Of a stretch of DNA of 35,730 nt, positions 25,399-34,667 are shown in pieces. Source of the DNA: a virus. The notes beneath the pieces were generated by a model. It was not told where the DNA came from and did no database searches. It saw nothing but the letters and a program-made list of their open reading frames with translations. The position numbers were made by a program, and so were the translations under genes. Every line of letters starts with the position of its first letter. Positions within the stretch are counted from its first letter, which is position 1. The stretch is from the IMG/VR virus record IMGVR_UViG_3300009174_000250, positions 1 through 35,730 of that record. The stretch is one strand, 5' to 3'.

Positions 25399-26436
25399 AT
25401 GAGCAAACGCAACCGGGGCCACAAAAACACCCAGCCGATCACGCAGAAACAAAGCGGCGCGCAGCATGTGGAGGCGTTCACCTTCGGCGACCCGATCCCG
25501 ATGCTGGATCGGCGTGAAATCCTGGACTATCTGGAATGCAGCATTGTTGACCGTTGGTACGAACCGCCGATCTCTTTTAGTGGCCTGGCGAAGACATTCC
25601 GCGCGGCGGTGCATCACAGTTCACCGATCACCATGAAGCGTAATATTTTAGTGAGTATGTTCAAGCCGCACCGGCTGCTGTCAAAACAGGATTTTAGCCG
25701 CTACGCACAGGATTTTATGGTGTTCGGCAATAGCTTTATTGAGGGGCGCTATAACCGGTTGGGCGGTCTGATGAAGCTGGCCCCCAGCCTGGCGAAATAT
25801 ACCCGGCGTGGTGTAGAAACTGACTCTTACTGGTTCGTGCAATCGTGGATGGAGCCGCATCAGTTTGCGGAGGGTTCTATTTTCCACCTGTTGGATCCCG
25901 ACATTAACCAGGAGATTTACGGCGTTCCCGAATACCTTTCCTCGCTTAACTCCATCTGGCTTAACGAGGCGGCGACGCTGTTTCGCCGGAAATACTACCT
26001 CAACGGCAGTCATGCTGGCTTTATCCTGTACATGAACGATGCTGCGCACAAGCAGGAGGATATCGACAACCTGCGCAAAGCGCTGAAAGAGTCGAAAGGG
26101 CCGGGTAACTTCCGCAACCTGTTTATGTATGCGCCTGGCGGCAAGCCGGACGGGTTACAGTTGATCCCCCTGGCCGAAGTCGCGGCAAAGGACGAGTTTT
26201 TGAACATCAAGAACGTGACTCGTGATGATCAGCTTGCGGCCCAGCGCACACCGCCGCAACTGATGGGGATTTTACCGAACAATACCGGTGGTTTTGGTGA
26301 TGTTGAGAAAGCTGCGCGTGTTTTCGCGATTAACGAGCTGGCCCCGCTGCAAGAGCGGCTGTGCGAGTTAAACGAGTGGGCAGGGGAAGAGGTGATCAGT
26401 TTCAAACCCTATGAGCTGCTGAAATCAGATGTTTAA
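25399..26436 (+). CDS. Q: Portal protein gpQ
   Basis: A 345-residue portal protein (P2 Q is 344). The family segments MVFGNSFIEGRYNRLGGLMK (near 110-129), YGVPEYLSSLNSIWLNEAAT and RTPPQLMGILPNNTGGFGDV (about 285-304) are present. The start codon abuts the P stop codon. Confidence 0.95.
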   Translation: MSKRNRGHKNTQPITQKQSGAQHVEAFTFGDPIPMLDRREILDYLECSIVDRWYEPPISFSGLAKTFRAAVHHSSPITMKRNILVSMFKPHRLLSKQDFSRYAQDFMVFGNSFIEGRYNRLGGLMKLAPSLAKYTRRGVETDSYWFVQSWMEPHQFAEGSIFHLLDPDINQEIYGVPEYLSSLNSIWLNEAATLFRRKYYLNGSHAGFILYMNDAAHKQEDIDNLRKALKESKGPGNFRNLFMYAPGGKPDGLQLIPLAEVAAKDEFLNIKNVTRDDQLAAQRTPPQLMGILPNNTGGFGDVEKAARVFAINELAPLQERLCELNEWAGEEVISFKPYELLKSDV

Positions 26437-26499
26437 GCGACTAACTTAATAAATATAATGAGCCATAATTAAATTAACGTCTTTTCGTTCTTAGCCGAT

Positions 26500-26541
26500 T
26501 ATCACTAGACAACGAATAATCTCTGTCGTTGTCTAGTGATA
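26500..26541. repeat. Perfect 16-bp inverted repeat downstream of Q
   Basis: TATCACTAGACAACGA (26500-26515) and its exact complement TCGTTGTCTAGTGATA (26526-26541) flank a 10-base spacer, in the 165-base gap between Q (+) and the convergent accessory gene at 26602. No T tract on either side. It could be a convergent terminator, a recombination site at the edge of the island, or a protein-binding site. Confidence 0.85.
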
Positions 26542-26601
26542 CACTGCATCTATGAACGAGTATTTCAATTGCATATATCAATAGCTTTTTAGATAAGTGG
26601 G

Positions 26602-27897
26602 CTATTTGAATTTTGAAATGCATGGATCAGACGTTTCGCTGAAGTCCATCATAACCCAATCATCATCCTGACTTTCTTCTTTTAAAAGTGTTATTGATAG
26701 AGGTAACCTTCCTGAGTTAAGCTTGTTTGTAAGAGCATTGATGACATATTTATGTTCATTTATAAAATCGGCTTGATTCACCGACCCAGTCATAAGTTCT
26801 AATATTGCTCTTGATGATAAGGTTATTTTTCCATTAGACATATTGAATGCTCCAAATTTAGATGGACTAGGAAGGAAGTTGTTATGCTGTAATAGACCTA
26901 AAGAATTTTTTGCTGTTCGCTGCGGATGAGGAAAAGTACCTATGGCTTTCTTTATTTGACAATGCAACTTTTCACAAAAAACGGCCATGTCATTTTTCGC
27001 GTAAAAAACATCCAATCCAAATGCGTGCGTGCTTGAATTGCTCAAATGATTTTGATGATGACTTATGTGCATTATAGCGACGAAATCAAGTCGATCATTT
27101 TTAGAAAAGAAATGATTAACTATATCTTTCACACTAAAATTTGTTACTCCGGATTTATATTTTTTTCTTAACTCATTGCAATCCCCATCGCAAATAAACA
27201 CTCCTTTAATACCTTGGTAACCTGATTTTTTTAACTGTTTATTTTTGTTTGTTAGCGAGTTATAAATAGGGTTTTTATCAATTGAGTAAATGCTTGTGTA
27301 ATCTAAATACCCTCCTGTAGTATAATTACTTGATGGGTTATAACTGATTGATATATTCGCAATCTCGTTTTTTACGGTGATACTTTGATGGGATGAAACA
27401 TCATTTACAATACCATCTATAAAATCAATTAGATATTCTTTTATGAATGAATGAGTTAGGTTTTTTGGGGGTAAGGATATTTTTACTTTCTTTGATCCTC
27501 GCTCTCCTTTTAATTCACCAGAGACGCGAATGTCAAAGCCATTTAAATACTTCAAACCTCTTCTTTTGGAAAAAAGGCCAAGCTCATTCATGAAATAGCG
27601 ATAATCATTGTTTTTTTCCTGATCACTATCAGAAACTGTAGTGATGTCAGCAAGAAATTCAATTTCATTATTGGTAAAGGTAATGTCCGGGTTGGTAGTT
27701 CCACCGTGGTTTTTTTCATGGGTGACATTGCCTATTTTAGAAAGCAAATTTAATAGAAACACCTCCCAATAGAAAGGAAAGCTATCGATCTTACCAGAAT
27801 TTAACTTTCCTATTAGTGTGCTAATTGCCTCTTCTGACATAAATAAACGATTTTCATCAATCATTTTCTGAAATGTTCGCCTTGAAAAGAATGGCAT
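26602..27897 (-). CDS. Accessory protein with possible PD-(D/E)XK-like N-terminus
   Basis: A 431-residue protein that I do not recognise. Near the N-terminus: YWEVFLLNLL (Glu45), then TTNPDITF (Pro70-Asp71) and EIEFLADITTV (Glu80, Asp84). This spacing recalls a PD-(D/E)XK nuclease core, but the expected lysine is Thr86, so activity is doubtful. The middle has FICDGDCNELR (about 234-244). No membrane helices or signal peptide. Very AT-rich, clearly unlike the adjacent phage genes, and in the Q-A interval where P2 carries tin and old. ATG 27897 is preferred to GTG 27903 because AGAGG lies eight bases upstream. It is convergent with Q and seems to have its own promoter; a single-gene phage-exclusion function is inferred from position only. 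Confidence 0.75.
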   Translation of the reverse strand: MPFFSRRTFQKMIDENRLFMSEEAISTLIGKLNSGKIDSFPFYWEVFLLNLLSKIGNVTHEKNHGGTTNPDITFTNNEIEFLADITTVSDSDQEKNNDYRYFMNELGLFSKRRGLKYLNGFDIRVSGELKGERGSKKVKISLPPKNLTHSFIKEYLIDFIDGIVNDVSSHQSITVKNEIANISISYNPSSNYTTGGYLDYTSIYSIDKNPIYNSLTNKNKQLKKSGYQGIKGVFICDGDCNELRKKYKSGVTNFSVKDIVNHFFSKNDRLDFVAIMHISHHQNHLSNSSTHAFGLDVFYAKNDMAVFCEKLHCQIKKAIGTFPHPQRTAKNSLGLLQHNNFLPSPSKFGAFNMSNGKITLSSRAILELMTGSVNQADFINEHKYVINALTNKLNSGRLPLSITLLKEESQDDDWVMMDFSETSDPCISKFK

Positions 27898-28198
27898 TTT
27901 CACCTCTAAACTAAGTTGGATTTATAAAACAGTTAAGAATTCTAACAGATAATGAATGAAATATCTATTATCCTAGTCTACCCTCGTTGGTTATGGTAAA
28001 CGCTATAATAAAATTACCACATTATTCGTTGCTGACTGTAAAATATGTTCGATTTACAATGTGGAATATTACCATGGAAATTATAAGCCAATATACAATA
28101 ATTAATTTGATTGCTTTATGGTGCGCGATTTATTCATCGTAAATTGCTTTCCCATGTTTAATTTATTATTAATAGGCATATGTACAGTGGTATGCTGC

Positions 28199-28274
28199 TG
28201 TGACATGTCACGGGCAATTTTTCCTATGAAAAAGACACGTCACACGCCTATTGAAAATAAAAATGTGACGTGGC
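28199..28274. repeat. Three iterons TGTGAC(A/G)TG(T/G)C
   Basis: TGTGACATGTC at 28199-28209 (+), TGTGACGTGTC at 28234-28244 (-) and TGTGACGTGGC at 28264-28274 (+), 35 and 30 bases apart. Repeats of this size and spacing are typical of protein-binding clusters. Confidence 0.7.
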
Positions 28275-28327
28275 AGGATTGCTTAACGTTACCCGGCATA
28301 CATTGCGTTGTCACTCTTCTGTAAAGC

Positions 28328-28370
28328 GTGTTTTTTATCTGGTTTGATCCAGATTTCAAATAAAAAACAC
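28328..28370. repeat. Nested palindrome
   Basis: Outer arms GTGTTTTTTAT (28328-28338) and ATAAAAAACAC (28360-28370) enclose ATCTGG/CCAGAT (28337-28342, 28349-28354). The T tract comes before and the A tract after the stem on both strands, the reverse of a terminator. Confidence 0.75.
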
Positions 28371-28497
28371 TGCATATCCCAAGTGCAACAATCCGCATAC
28401 TTTCCTGCATGGCTAATCATCCTTTCAAGCTACAGCCATCAAGGTTTGACGCGTTATTCCTACTGCATAAAAAGTGAATTCTTAAGTATGCAGCGCG

Positions 28498-28516
28498 GGG
28501 GCGGGGGGGACGGCAC
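28498..28516. other. G-rich run, weak cos candidate
   Basis: The 19 bases GGGGCGGGGGGGACGGCAC share GG..G..G.GGGGA..GCAC with the P2 cohesive end as I remember it, about 13 of 19 positions. Against this, given the gene order the P2-like end should read on the minus strand, while this reads on the plus strand. Low confidence. Confidence 0.25.
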
Positions 28517-29094
28517 GGATTAGGGGATCGATGGGGATCATTTCGCCTACCTCATGCCCCATAAGGTCGTCTCTGTTGCCTGATCAGATTTCTACGGGGA
28601 GATCAGCTTCAAGGTGGGAATCGTTGACGTAAAGAAAAGTGCTCCACTATGTGTTGTAGAGGCGCTTTGGTGAGGACTGTAATGAACTGGGGTTTATGTC
28701 GGTCTACTGCGGCTTTTCATTTTTACGAGTATTAATTCAATTCGATTGCGTCATTAAATTAGTTCAGGTTTAACTGGCAGCGTTCTGTGTTAGAACACGA
28801 TTAAACCAGACGGTCGACAACGAGCGATGTACCGACATTGTGTTATGTTCATCACTTGACATCGATAGAAAGTCAAAGTGCTGAAGTATCAAAAGTATGT
28901 GGACTAAAAGTAGTATGCTTACTCTAGGATTACCACTTCAAGTGGGGCATCCATTAAGATAAATTTATCACCTTCTGAATGTAGTCCTCAGTTTGAAGAA
29001 AAACAGCACATTGTAAGTTGGTGATCTGCATTTCGCTGTCAACGCGTCTAAGGTCCAGCTTTTCATATGTCGGCTGGGAGAAGGAATTTACGGG

Positions 29095-31374
29095 ATGACC
29101 ATGCAAGAGCTACAAGCACGATTCAAGATTTTTTACGCATCCATTACATTGCGTTTTTACAGCATAAGGATTCGGTTTTACCAATGGCGTCTCAGTCATG
29201 GACTGAAGCTTACGACATTCTTGCTGTTGGGAGGGATTCTACTAAGTGTGTTAGGGATACCTCTACTCCAGCGTGTGGTCGGAGTCTATTTCAGCAATAG
29301 CGAGCGTTTGGCTGCATTAAGAACCCTTCTTGGCGGCACCGGATCGGCGCTAATCGGGGCAACAGCTATTGCGTTCTCGCTCGTTGTTTTTGCAATGCAG
29401 ATCAATGTTGAGCGAATGCCGCATGGTTTATTTAGGAGGCTAAGTGCCGACAGAAGGCTACTTGGATCATTTCTTGGTTCTTTCTTTATAGCCCTCATTG
29501 TTGCTTCTATGTCTATGATTAAAAATGGAGGTTTTGCGGTTCACGCTATTGTTGTGGCTACGTGGGGAACACTCTTAATCTTGCTACTGTTTCTCTACGC
29601 ATATCGACGTGCCCTCCAACTTATCAATCCAATCGAACAACTTTCCATCATGTCGAGCGCTGTCCGACGTGATCTGCATAAATGGAATCATCTCGCAGAT
29701 AAAGCCGTAATCCTGATGAATGAAAAGTCGCCTCCCAATGTCGGTAATGACGGTGAAGAAATTCATTTTAATGTCGCCAAGGCTAATTTCTTCAAAGTTA
29801 ACGCCGACTGGACTAAAACAGCGGACCAAGCAATTCACTATGCAATTTCCTATGCAAAGCGCTTTGCGGAACAAGGTGACTATGAAGTTACTGAATACGC
29901 CTTTAACTGCATTATGCTCGTCAATGCTACCTATTGTGCAACAAAGCACGGTACCTTTGTCGGACATAATCCCTTCTACGAAATACCGGATGCTACTGAT
30001 GGTTTTATTAATACATCGTTAGAGCTAATGCGGCAGACAATGCAAACTGCATTGAGTAAGGGAGACGAACGACTGGCGGGAAGCACGCTGCGTGGTATCG
30101 GCGGCCTTTATGGCGTGTATCTGATGATAGAGTATCCGGGACGTGACCAAAGTAAGCACCATGCATCGCTTGCGGCGAGTTACATGGGATCTGCAGTCGA
30201 ATCTATTGCTCCACATAACATGCCAGACCTCATGATGGAAGGTATCCGGCTGATGGGGAAGGCGTCAATACTAGCGCTGGACCACACCGACCCGAGCGGG
30301 ATTATCGGCATGGCTGGGAAGATTGCTACCCTATCAACCGTCGGTGTATTCAATGCAAATCATCAACCCGTGACGTTGACGGCATTCGAGCAGTTTGCCG
30401 ACATCACTTACCATCTTCTTGTAAAGGGAAAGCATAATATCGATTATCCGATCGGCCAATTGCGTTCGAATGTGACCGAATCGGCGAAGCGTTTTTTGGA
30501 ATCTTCGGACACGCCATTCAGTTCACGACATTGCAATACGCTAGGACCTTATTTTTCAAGCACAAGCTTTTCATCACTCCGGAGTAGACTCACATCTCTG
30601 GTCAACAAGTTAATAGAGGCGCCTGTAGACAACACACGTGCTGTTGAGCTTATTGCCAACATTGAGACTTGGGCTGACCGGCTTAACGCTTCTCAGAAGG
30701 AGCTTCTTTTACTTGCCGTACAGAAGCGATCCTCTTTCATCTTTGATATTATCTCCTGGGCTGTTGGGATTTCAGAGCTGCTGAATGCACTATCGAATGC
30801 GCCTGCCTGCTCACCGTATCTGAAAGATAAGCTTAGAAATCATGCCGACTGGCTCATTTCGACACTGTCGTGGCTTCCGGACGACAAGGAATCAGTAACT
30901 TTCGTTGAGAATTACTCGCTTACCGAGAATCTGGTCGAGGCGGCATTAGACGGCTTTGATCGTAACTGCCTAGAGTTCTATGAAAGTTGCAAGCAGCTCT
31001 TGATTGGTTGGGCGAAGAAGGGCGGTAGACATGAATCTGGCCAGGGAATTCTGGAAAAATCAGTGCAAGGGCTAGTAGCCCTTGTTATAAGTGAAGGGTC
31101 TGCTATTGCAACAACTGAGCTGAAATCCCAGTTCCGAGCAATGCTCGCCAGTGATAAAGCCCCCGCTATTGAGGTACGAATTCTCGCCGCTACTCGTCTT
31201 GTAAAGAGCACCAACGAGCTTCGACACCATGCCGCTAAGCATTCTCGAATCGATTACATACTCGCAAAACTGAATCACACAGATGTGAGTACACTGATAT
31301 ATGAGATGGCAGGAATTCTCTCGCCAGATCTTCAGTTTAGTACTCGCCCCGGTAAGGGCGAATCTGAGAAGTAA
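29095..31374 (+). CDS. Accessory membrane protein, DUF2254-like N-terminus
   Basis: A 759-residue protein with four predicted membrane helices (about 38-58, 80-103, 122-142 and 150-170) and a long soluble cytoplasmic C-terminal part of ~580 residues rich in helices. The segment GSALIGATAIAFSLVVFAMQ (83-102) followed by a LFRRLSADRRLLGSFLGSFF stretch recalls DUF2254 membrane proteins. GGGAGAAGGA precedes ATG 29095. Base composition is closer to the phage genes than that of the gene at 26602, so the two were probably acquired separately. It sits in the tin/old position between Q and A and is transcribed against the early operon. A superinfection-exclusion or abortive-infection role is inferred from its place; no enzymatic motif is visible. 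Confidence 0.82.
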   Translation: MTMQELQARFKIFYASITLRFYSIRIRFYQWRLSHGLKLTTFLLLGGILLSVLGIPLLQRVVGVYFSNSERLAALRTLLGGTGSALIGATAIAFSLVVFAMQINVERMPHGLFRRLSADRRLLGSFLGSFFIALIVASMSMIKNGGFAVHAIVVATWGTLLILLLFLYAYRRALQLINPIEQLSIMSSAVRRDLHKWNHLADKAVILMNEKSPPNVGNDGEEIHFNVAKANFFKVNADWTKTADQAIHYAISYAKRFAEQGDYEVTEYAFNCIMLVNATYCATKHGTFVGHNPFYEIPDATDGFINTSLELMRQTMQTALSKGDERLAGSTLRGIGGLYGVYLMIEYPGRDQSKHHASLAASYMGSAVESIAPHNMPDLMMEGIRLMGKASILALDHTDPSGIIGMAGKIATLSTVGVFNANHQPVTLTAFEQFADITYHLLVKGKHNIDYPIGQLRSNVTESAKRFLESSDTPFSSRHCNTLGPYFSSTSFSSLRSRLTSLVNKLIEAPVDNTRAVELIANIETWADRLNASQKELLLLAVQKRSSFIFDIISWAVGISELLNALSNAPACSPYLKDKLRNHADWLISTLSWLPDDKESVTFVENYSLTENLVEAALDGFDRNCLEFYESCKQLLIGWAKKGGRHESGQGILEKSVQGLVALVISEGSAIATTELKSQFRAMLASDKAPAIEVRILAATRLVKSTNELRHHAAKHSRIDYILAKLNHTDVSTLIYEMAGILSPDLQFSTRPGKGESEK

Positions 31375-31524
31375 AGATTGAGTCAAAGCGCAATATTGAA
31401 CGGCCGCTTCTGCTATCAAGCTGGCTGTTCGATTGGGTATCACTCAGGTCGCAAAAGTGTGAACTTAAATATGAGCGAATACACGCCAATCTACCGCGGC
31501 TGATATTCTCGTCTGACGAAGGTT

Positions 31525-31869
31525 CTATAGAGTTATCAGCATTAGCTTTTTGTATCCGGCCGTCTGCCAGCACTGTGAGTCACCTTGCATACAGCAGCCA
31601 GCTGGATCACCAGGTAAGGTGTCACCACACTTCCTGCAACTACTTTTATGTAGTTCAGCCATTTGCTTATGCAACAGCTTGTTGTCTTGCCGGATGAGGC
31701 CGATCAGATATTCCATTATCTCGTAAGGTTCCCGGGCAATCCTGCGTTGCTGGCAACCTTCCAAAATCATTGCCATTTCCTGACTGTCTACGCGCAGAGT
31801 GAGCGTAGTGATGCCATTCGCCTTGTCACGCTGGCGCTGGGCGCGTTTACGTTCTGCTGATGTGGTCAT
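31525..31869 (-). CDS. Small zinc-finger/ribbon-type protein downstream of gene A
   Basis: A 114-residue protein frequent after gene A in P2-like prophages of enterics. The N-terminus TTSAERKRAQRQRDKANGIT is very basic, followed by a segment (TTLTLRVDSQEMAMILEGCQ) that resembles a short beta strand and helix of DNA-binding proteins. The C-terminus has cysteine pairs CRKCGD and GCC (about 80-95), probably binding zinc. It starts directly after the A stop codon in the same operon. Function unknown; DNA binding is inferred. Confidence 0.85.
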   Translation of the reverse strand: MTTSAERKRAQRQRDKANGITTLTLRVDSQEMAMILEGCQQRRIAREPYEIMEYLIGLIRQDNKLLHKQMAELHKSSCRKCGDTLPGDPAGCCMQGDSQCWQTAGYKKLMLITL

Positions 31870-31870
31870 G

Positions 31871-34393
31871 CTATTCCTCCGATTTCTGTTTTATTGCTTC
31901 TTTTCTCAGGTGGTCGCCAACAAGGCGTGTTTGCTTTGGTATCTGCCGATGCCATAGCGCAGTGAGCCGCGTCAGCGCGGTAGTGGCTGTCGGAGTTGAT
32001 TGCTGGTATAGACAACCATCTGCCCGCGCTCGATAGCGCTGACCGTCGATAGTGACCGTTGCCCCCTTGGCTACCGATTTCAGAATGCAGGCATCCAGAC
32101 TGAAACCAATGGACTCGGCGAAGCTGCCGATCTGGCGCTCCAGCTTGCTAAGTGGTCGCTTGATTGTGTTAATGCCAGCGCTGGCCGTGGATGGCCGGTG
32201 ATTTTCAGCTTCCTGTCCATCATCCAGACTGAAATAAGCCAGGGCGCGTTGTTCTTGTTCGTGGCGCACTTGCTCCCGCCACAGCTTAATGCTGGCCGTA
32301 TCTAGTAATACCGACCTTATTGGTGGCAGATCTAGCCCCTCGTCAGGTAATGCGAAGCCCTCGGCGACGGCCATAAATGGATTTTTCACTGATTCTGGCG
32401 GTGTGCTGCGTATTCGCCGGAGCAACAACCGCCGTTCTTTGTCGGTTATTCGCTCAAAATCGAGGTTTTCAGTCGGTGGAGGTGGCTCCTTAACCTGTTT
32501 GGTTTTTAGCCTTCCCGGCTGCACCGTACAGTTATTGACAGAACTCCGAGAGGGCGCAGGCGCGCCCTTAAGGTCAACGGCCAGGTCAACGGAACGGGCA
32601 GGAACAAACTTCCATTCCTTTATGCGGGTGATGATCGGGGTATCGATACCAACCGGGGGAGAAAATACACCCCGGATCCGGATCACGTCTTCGCCATAGT
32701 CGTTGGTGGCTTCTGCCTGCCCGTAATAGGTGCGGACAATGAGATCATCACGTCGGACAAAAGGGCCACCCTGGGCGTTGACGTATTCAGCCCAACGGCC
32801 ATCGTCGGCTGCATCATGCACAGCGGCAAATTCGACACTCAGGCCAAGTGCGGTTTCATGGTCAGCCATGCGGCGCAATTCGCGGTAGACCGTCACCGGC
32901 GCGCCGCCTATAAACTGAAACTGTCGGATACGCCAGCGTGCCGCCCAAGCTGATACGGCGGGAGCAACTTCTTTCAACTCTTTGCCGCTATCGTCGTCCA
33001 GCTCGCCATCGAGCGCGTAACCGTCGATGTTCTTCGAGATATATTTGGCGATGTAACCGGTGGCGCTGCCTTTTTCCGGATCTATAGCTTCGGCGTGGAA
33101 ACGGGCTTTTCTTGAGCGTTCGCTGTAAAGTTCGTCAGCGTCTTCCGCGCAGGCATAAGCGCGCAGGATGTTGCGCACCTGACCAACTACCTCGGGCCGC
33201 ATGAATAGCAGCATATGCCAGTGAGGCGTGCCGTCACCGTGCGGCTCAGCCACACGGATCCCGAAGATACGGAACCCTTTACGATGTAGCTTGGCGCGTG
33301 CGCGTTCCCACACATTACGCAGATAGCGCTGCGTTTCGTCCGGGCTGGCTCCACACCACTTGCGATTGCGGTGGCCATGTCTGTTGGTGGCGTGGAAGCG
33401 GGAAGGGGCTGTCAGGGTGTAAAACTCCCCCACGAACCCCATTTCGTTGCAGATATCCTCAAAACCACGAATGCGGTTCATTAGCTCGCATCGGCGAATA
33501 GCTGGATTTGCAACGCTGTGATCGTACTTGTCGATCAGCGATATGCGGTTGCCTTCGTCGTCTTCCAGTTCCATCGATTTTAAGAATTCACGGGTGCGCC
33601 GCTTCTGTTCCCGCCAGTCGCTTACGGTTGGCCGACTGGCATAGGGTGTTGCTTTTTTGCTGACGTGACCGATGGCAATATGCAGGTGCTCTTTCCAGCG
33701 GTCAGCATGGCGTCGCAAGCGGCGCAGCCACCAATCTTCTGACATCATGCGCATGACTGCCGGTGTGGTGTTCTCCACTGTCATTTTCCAGCTGGCTACC
33801 TGGTAGGTTTTCCACAGTGGCGGCTTTTGCTTAAACCTGCGGGTGAGCGCGGCAGCCCCTTTATAAAGCGCCATAACGTTCAATAATTCAGAAGACCGGC
33901 CAGTCTCTTCATCGACTACGCTCAGTTCTTGCTTGATGACAGCGGCGATATCTTTCGCCAGCAGTTCAATATCAGCTCGCCCAGCGTCTGGCAGATGGTT
34001 AAAGCGGTGGCACAGGGCGGCATCGCTGTTGTTATCGGAGGCGCGGTATTTATCACTGACGAGATCAAGCCGTGGCAATACACGCTCAACGAAGTTTTTC
34101 GTCAAGTATGCATTGCCCCGGCGGATGCCCTGGGATTCTTCCAGCTTGTTGATGTGGTAGCGCACATCGCGTTGGATCAGCTGTGGTTGTTGTTCTAACA
34201 GATGATGTGCGCGAAGGGTGGCGGCGACCTGCTCTTCGGTCTGTTTATCGATCTCGGGCGGTCGATTTAATGACGAGTCGATAACCGGAAGCGGAGCATT
34301 CCATGAGAATGCCCATTCAAAAGCAGGCGCGCCGCTACCAGGGTATGGCAGCGGTGGGGTGGGAGCGTGACGGCCACCGGAATTTCTAGCCAT
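31871..34393 (-). CDS. A: Replication initiation endonuclease gpA
   Basis: An 840-residue rolling-circle initiator of the P2 A family (P2 A is about 761). The HUH motif is His391-Trp-His393 in GTPHWHMLLF and the two active tyrosines are Tyr447 and Tyr451 in GYIAKYISKNIDGY, the same four-residue spacing as P2 Tyr450/Tyr454. It nicks the phage origin, which in P2 lies within this gene, and starts replication with the host Rep helicase. The N-terminal ~230 residues are variable. It is downstream of the small early genes 34430-35535 on the same strand. Confidence 0.95.
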   Translation of the reverse strand: MARNSGGRHAPTPPLPYPGSGAPAFEWAFSWNAPLPVIDSSLNRPPEIDKQTEEQVAATLRAHHLLEQQPQLIQRDVRYHINKLEESQGIRRGNAYLTKNFVERVLPRLDLVSDKYRASDNNSDAALCHRFNHLPDAGRADIELLAKDIAAVIKQELSVVDEETGRSSELLNVMALYKGAAALTRRFKQKPPLWKTYQVASWKMTVENTTPAVMRMMSEDWWLRRLRRHADRWKEHLHIAIGHVSKKATPYASRPTVSDWREQKRRTREFLKSMELEDDEGNRISLIDKYDHSVANPAIRRCELMNRIRGFEDICNEMGFVGEFYTLTAPSRFHATNRHGHRNRKWCGASPDETQRYLRNVWERARAKLHRKGFRIFGIRVAEPHGDGTPHWHMLLFMRPEVVGQVRNILRAYACAEDADELYSERSRKARFHAEAIDPEKGSATGYIAKYISKNIDGYALDGELDDDSGKELKEVAPAVSAWAARWRIRQFQFIGGAPVTVYRELRRMADHETALGLSVEFAAVHDAADDGRWAEYVNAQGGPFVRRDDLIVRTYYGQAEATNDYGEDVIRIRGVFSPPVGIDTPIITRIKEWKFVPARSVDLAVDLKGAPAPSRSSVNNCTVQPGRLKTKQVKEPPPPTENLDFERITDKERRLLLRRIRSTPPESVKNPFMAVAEGFALPDEGLDLPPIRSVLLDTASIKLWREQVRHEQEQRALAYFSLDDGQEAENHRPSTASAGINTIKRPLSKLERQIGSFAESIGFSLDACILKSVAKGATVTIDGQRYRARADGCLYQQSTPTATTALTRLTALWHRQIPKQTRLVGDHLRKEAIKQKSEE

Positions 34394-34429
34394 GCATGAT
34401 GGCCTGGTGCTTTACCAACGTGAATTTGA

Positions 34430-34660
34430 TCAAAGCTTCTTCCTCACGCTGATTGTTTCACTTGGGCCGATCATCCTTGTAATCTCCACGAGGTTTTCAG
34501 CTCGGTACTGCTTACCGTTTTGCATCATCACGAAATACTGCCCCTCATTAGTTGTTGAAGGGTGGAAGTAAGCGACGTCTTTTTGTTGAACAACAAAATC
34601 GCGAGAATTACAGTTGAATGTAAAAACGCCAGTTGGCGCGGCACAGGAGTGTGTTTTCAT
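34430..34660 (-). CDS. Small hypothetical early protein
   Basis: A 76-residue protein, not recognised. FTFNCNSRDFVVQQKDVAYF near 14-33 and QYFVMMQNGKQYRAENLVEI predict a small beta-rich domain. The frame is open to 34723, but ATG 34660 is seven bases after the stop codon of the zinc-finger gene upstream and avoids a 56-base overlap. A 36-base gap separates it from gene A. Confidence 0.65.
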   Translation of the reverse strand: MKTHSCAAPTGVFTFNCNSRDFVVQQKDVAYFHPSTTNEGQYFVMMQNGKQYRAENLVEITRMIGPSETISVRKKL

Positions 34661-34667
34661 ACAGGCG

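Larger units (their letters stand above)
27898..29094. other. 1.2-kb non-coding region in the Q-A interval, candidate packaging region
   Basis: No gene can be supported; small open frames inside (for example 28118-28324) lack family features. The region holds three iterons (28199-28274), a nested palindrome (28328-28370) and a G-rich run (28498-28516). In P2, cos lies in this interval, so a packaging site must be here or nearby. Confidence 0.55.

Noticed and set aside
28118-28324. Plus-strand 68-codon open frame in the Q-A interval
   Set aside because: It runs across the iterons, is Cys-rich without pattern and has no clear ribosome binding site; the DNA repeats explain the region better.
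28498-28516. Firm assignment of the G-rich run as cos
   Set aside because: Only about 13 of 19 positions agree with the remembered P2 end and the orientation is opposite to that required by gene order; kept only as a weak candidate.
28856-28861. TTGACA as the -35 of a promoter for the 759-residue membrane protein
   Set aside because: No acceptable -10 hexamer lies 16-18 bases downstream, and the position is over 200 bases from the gene.
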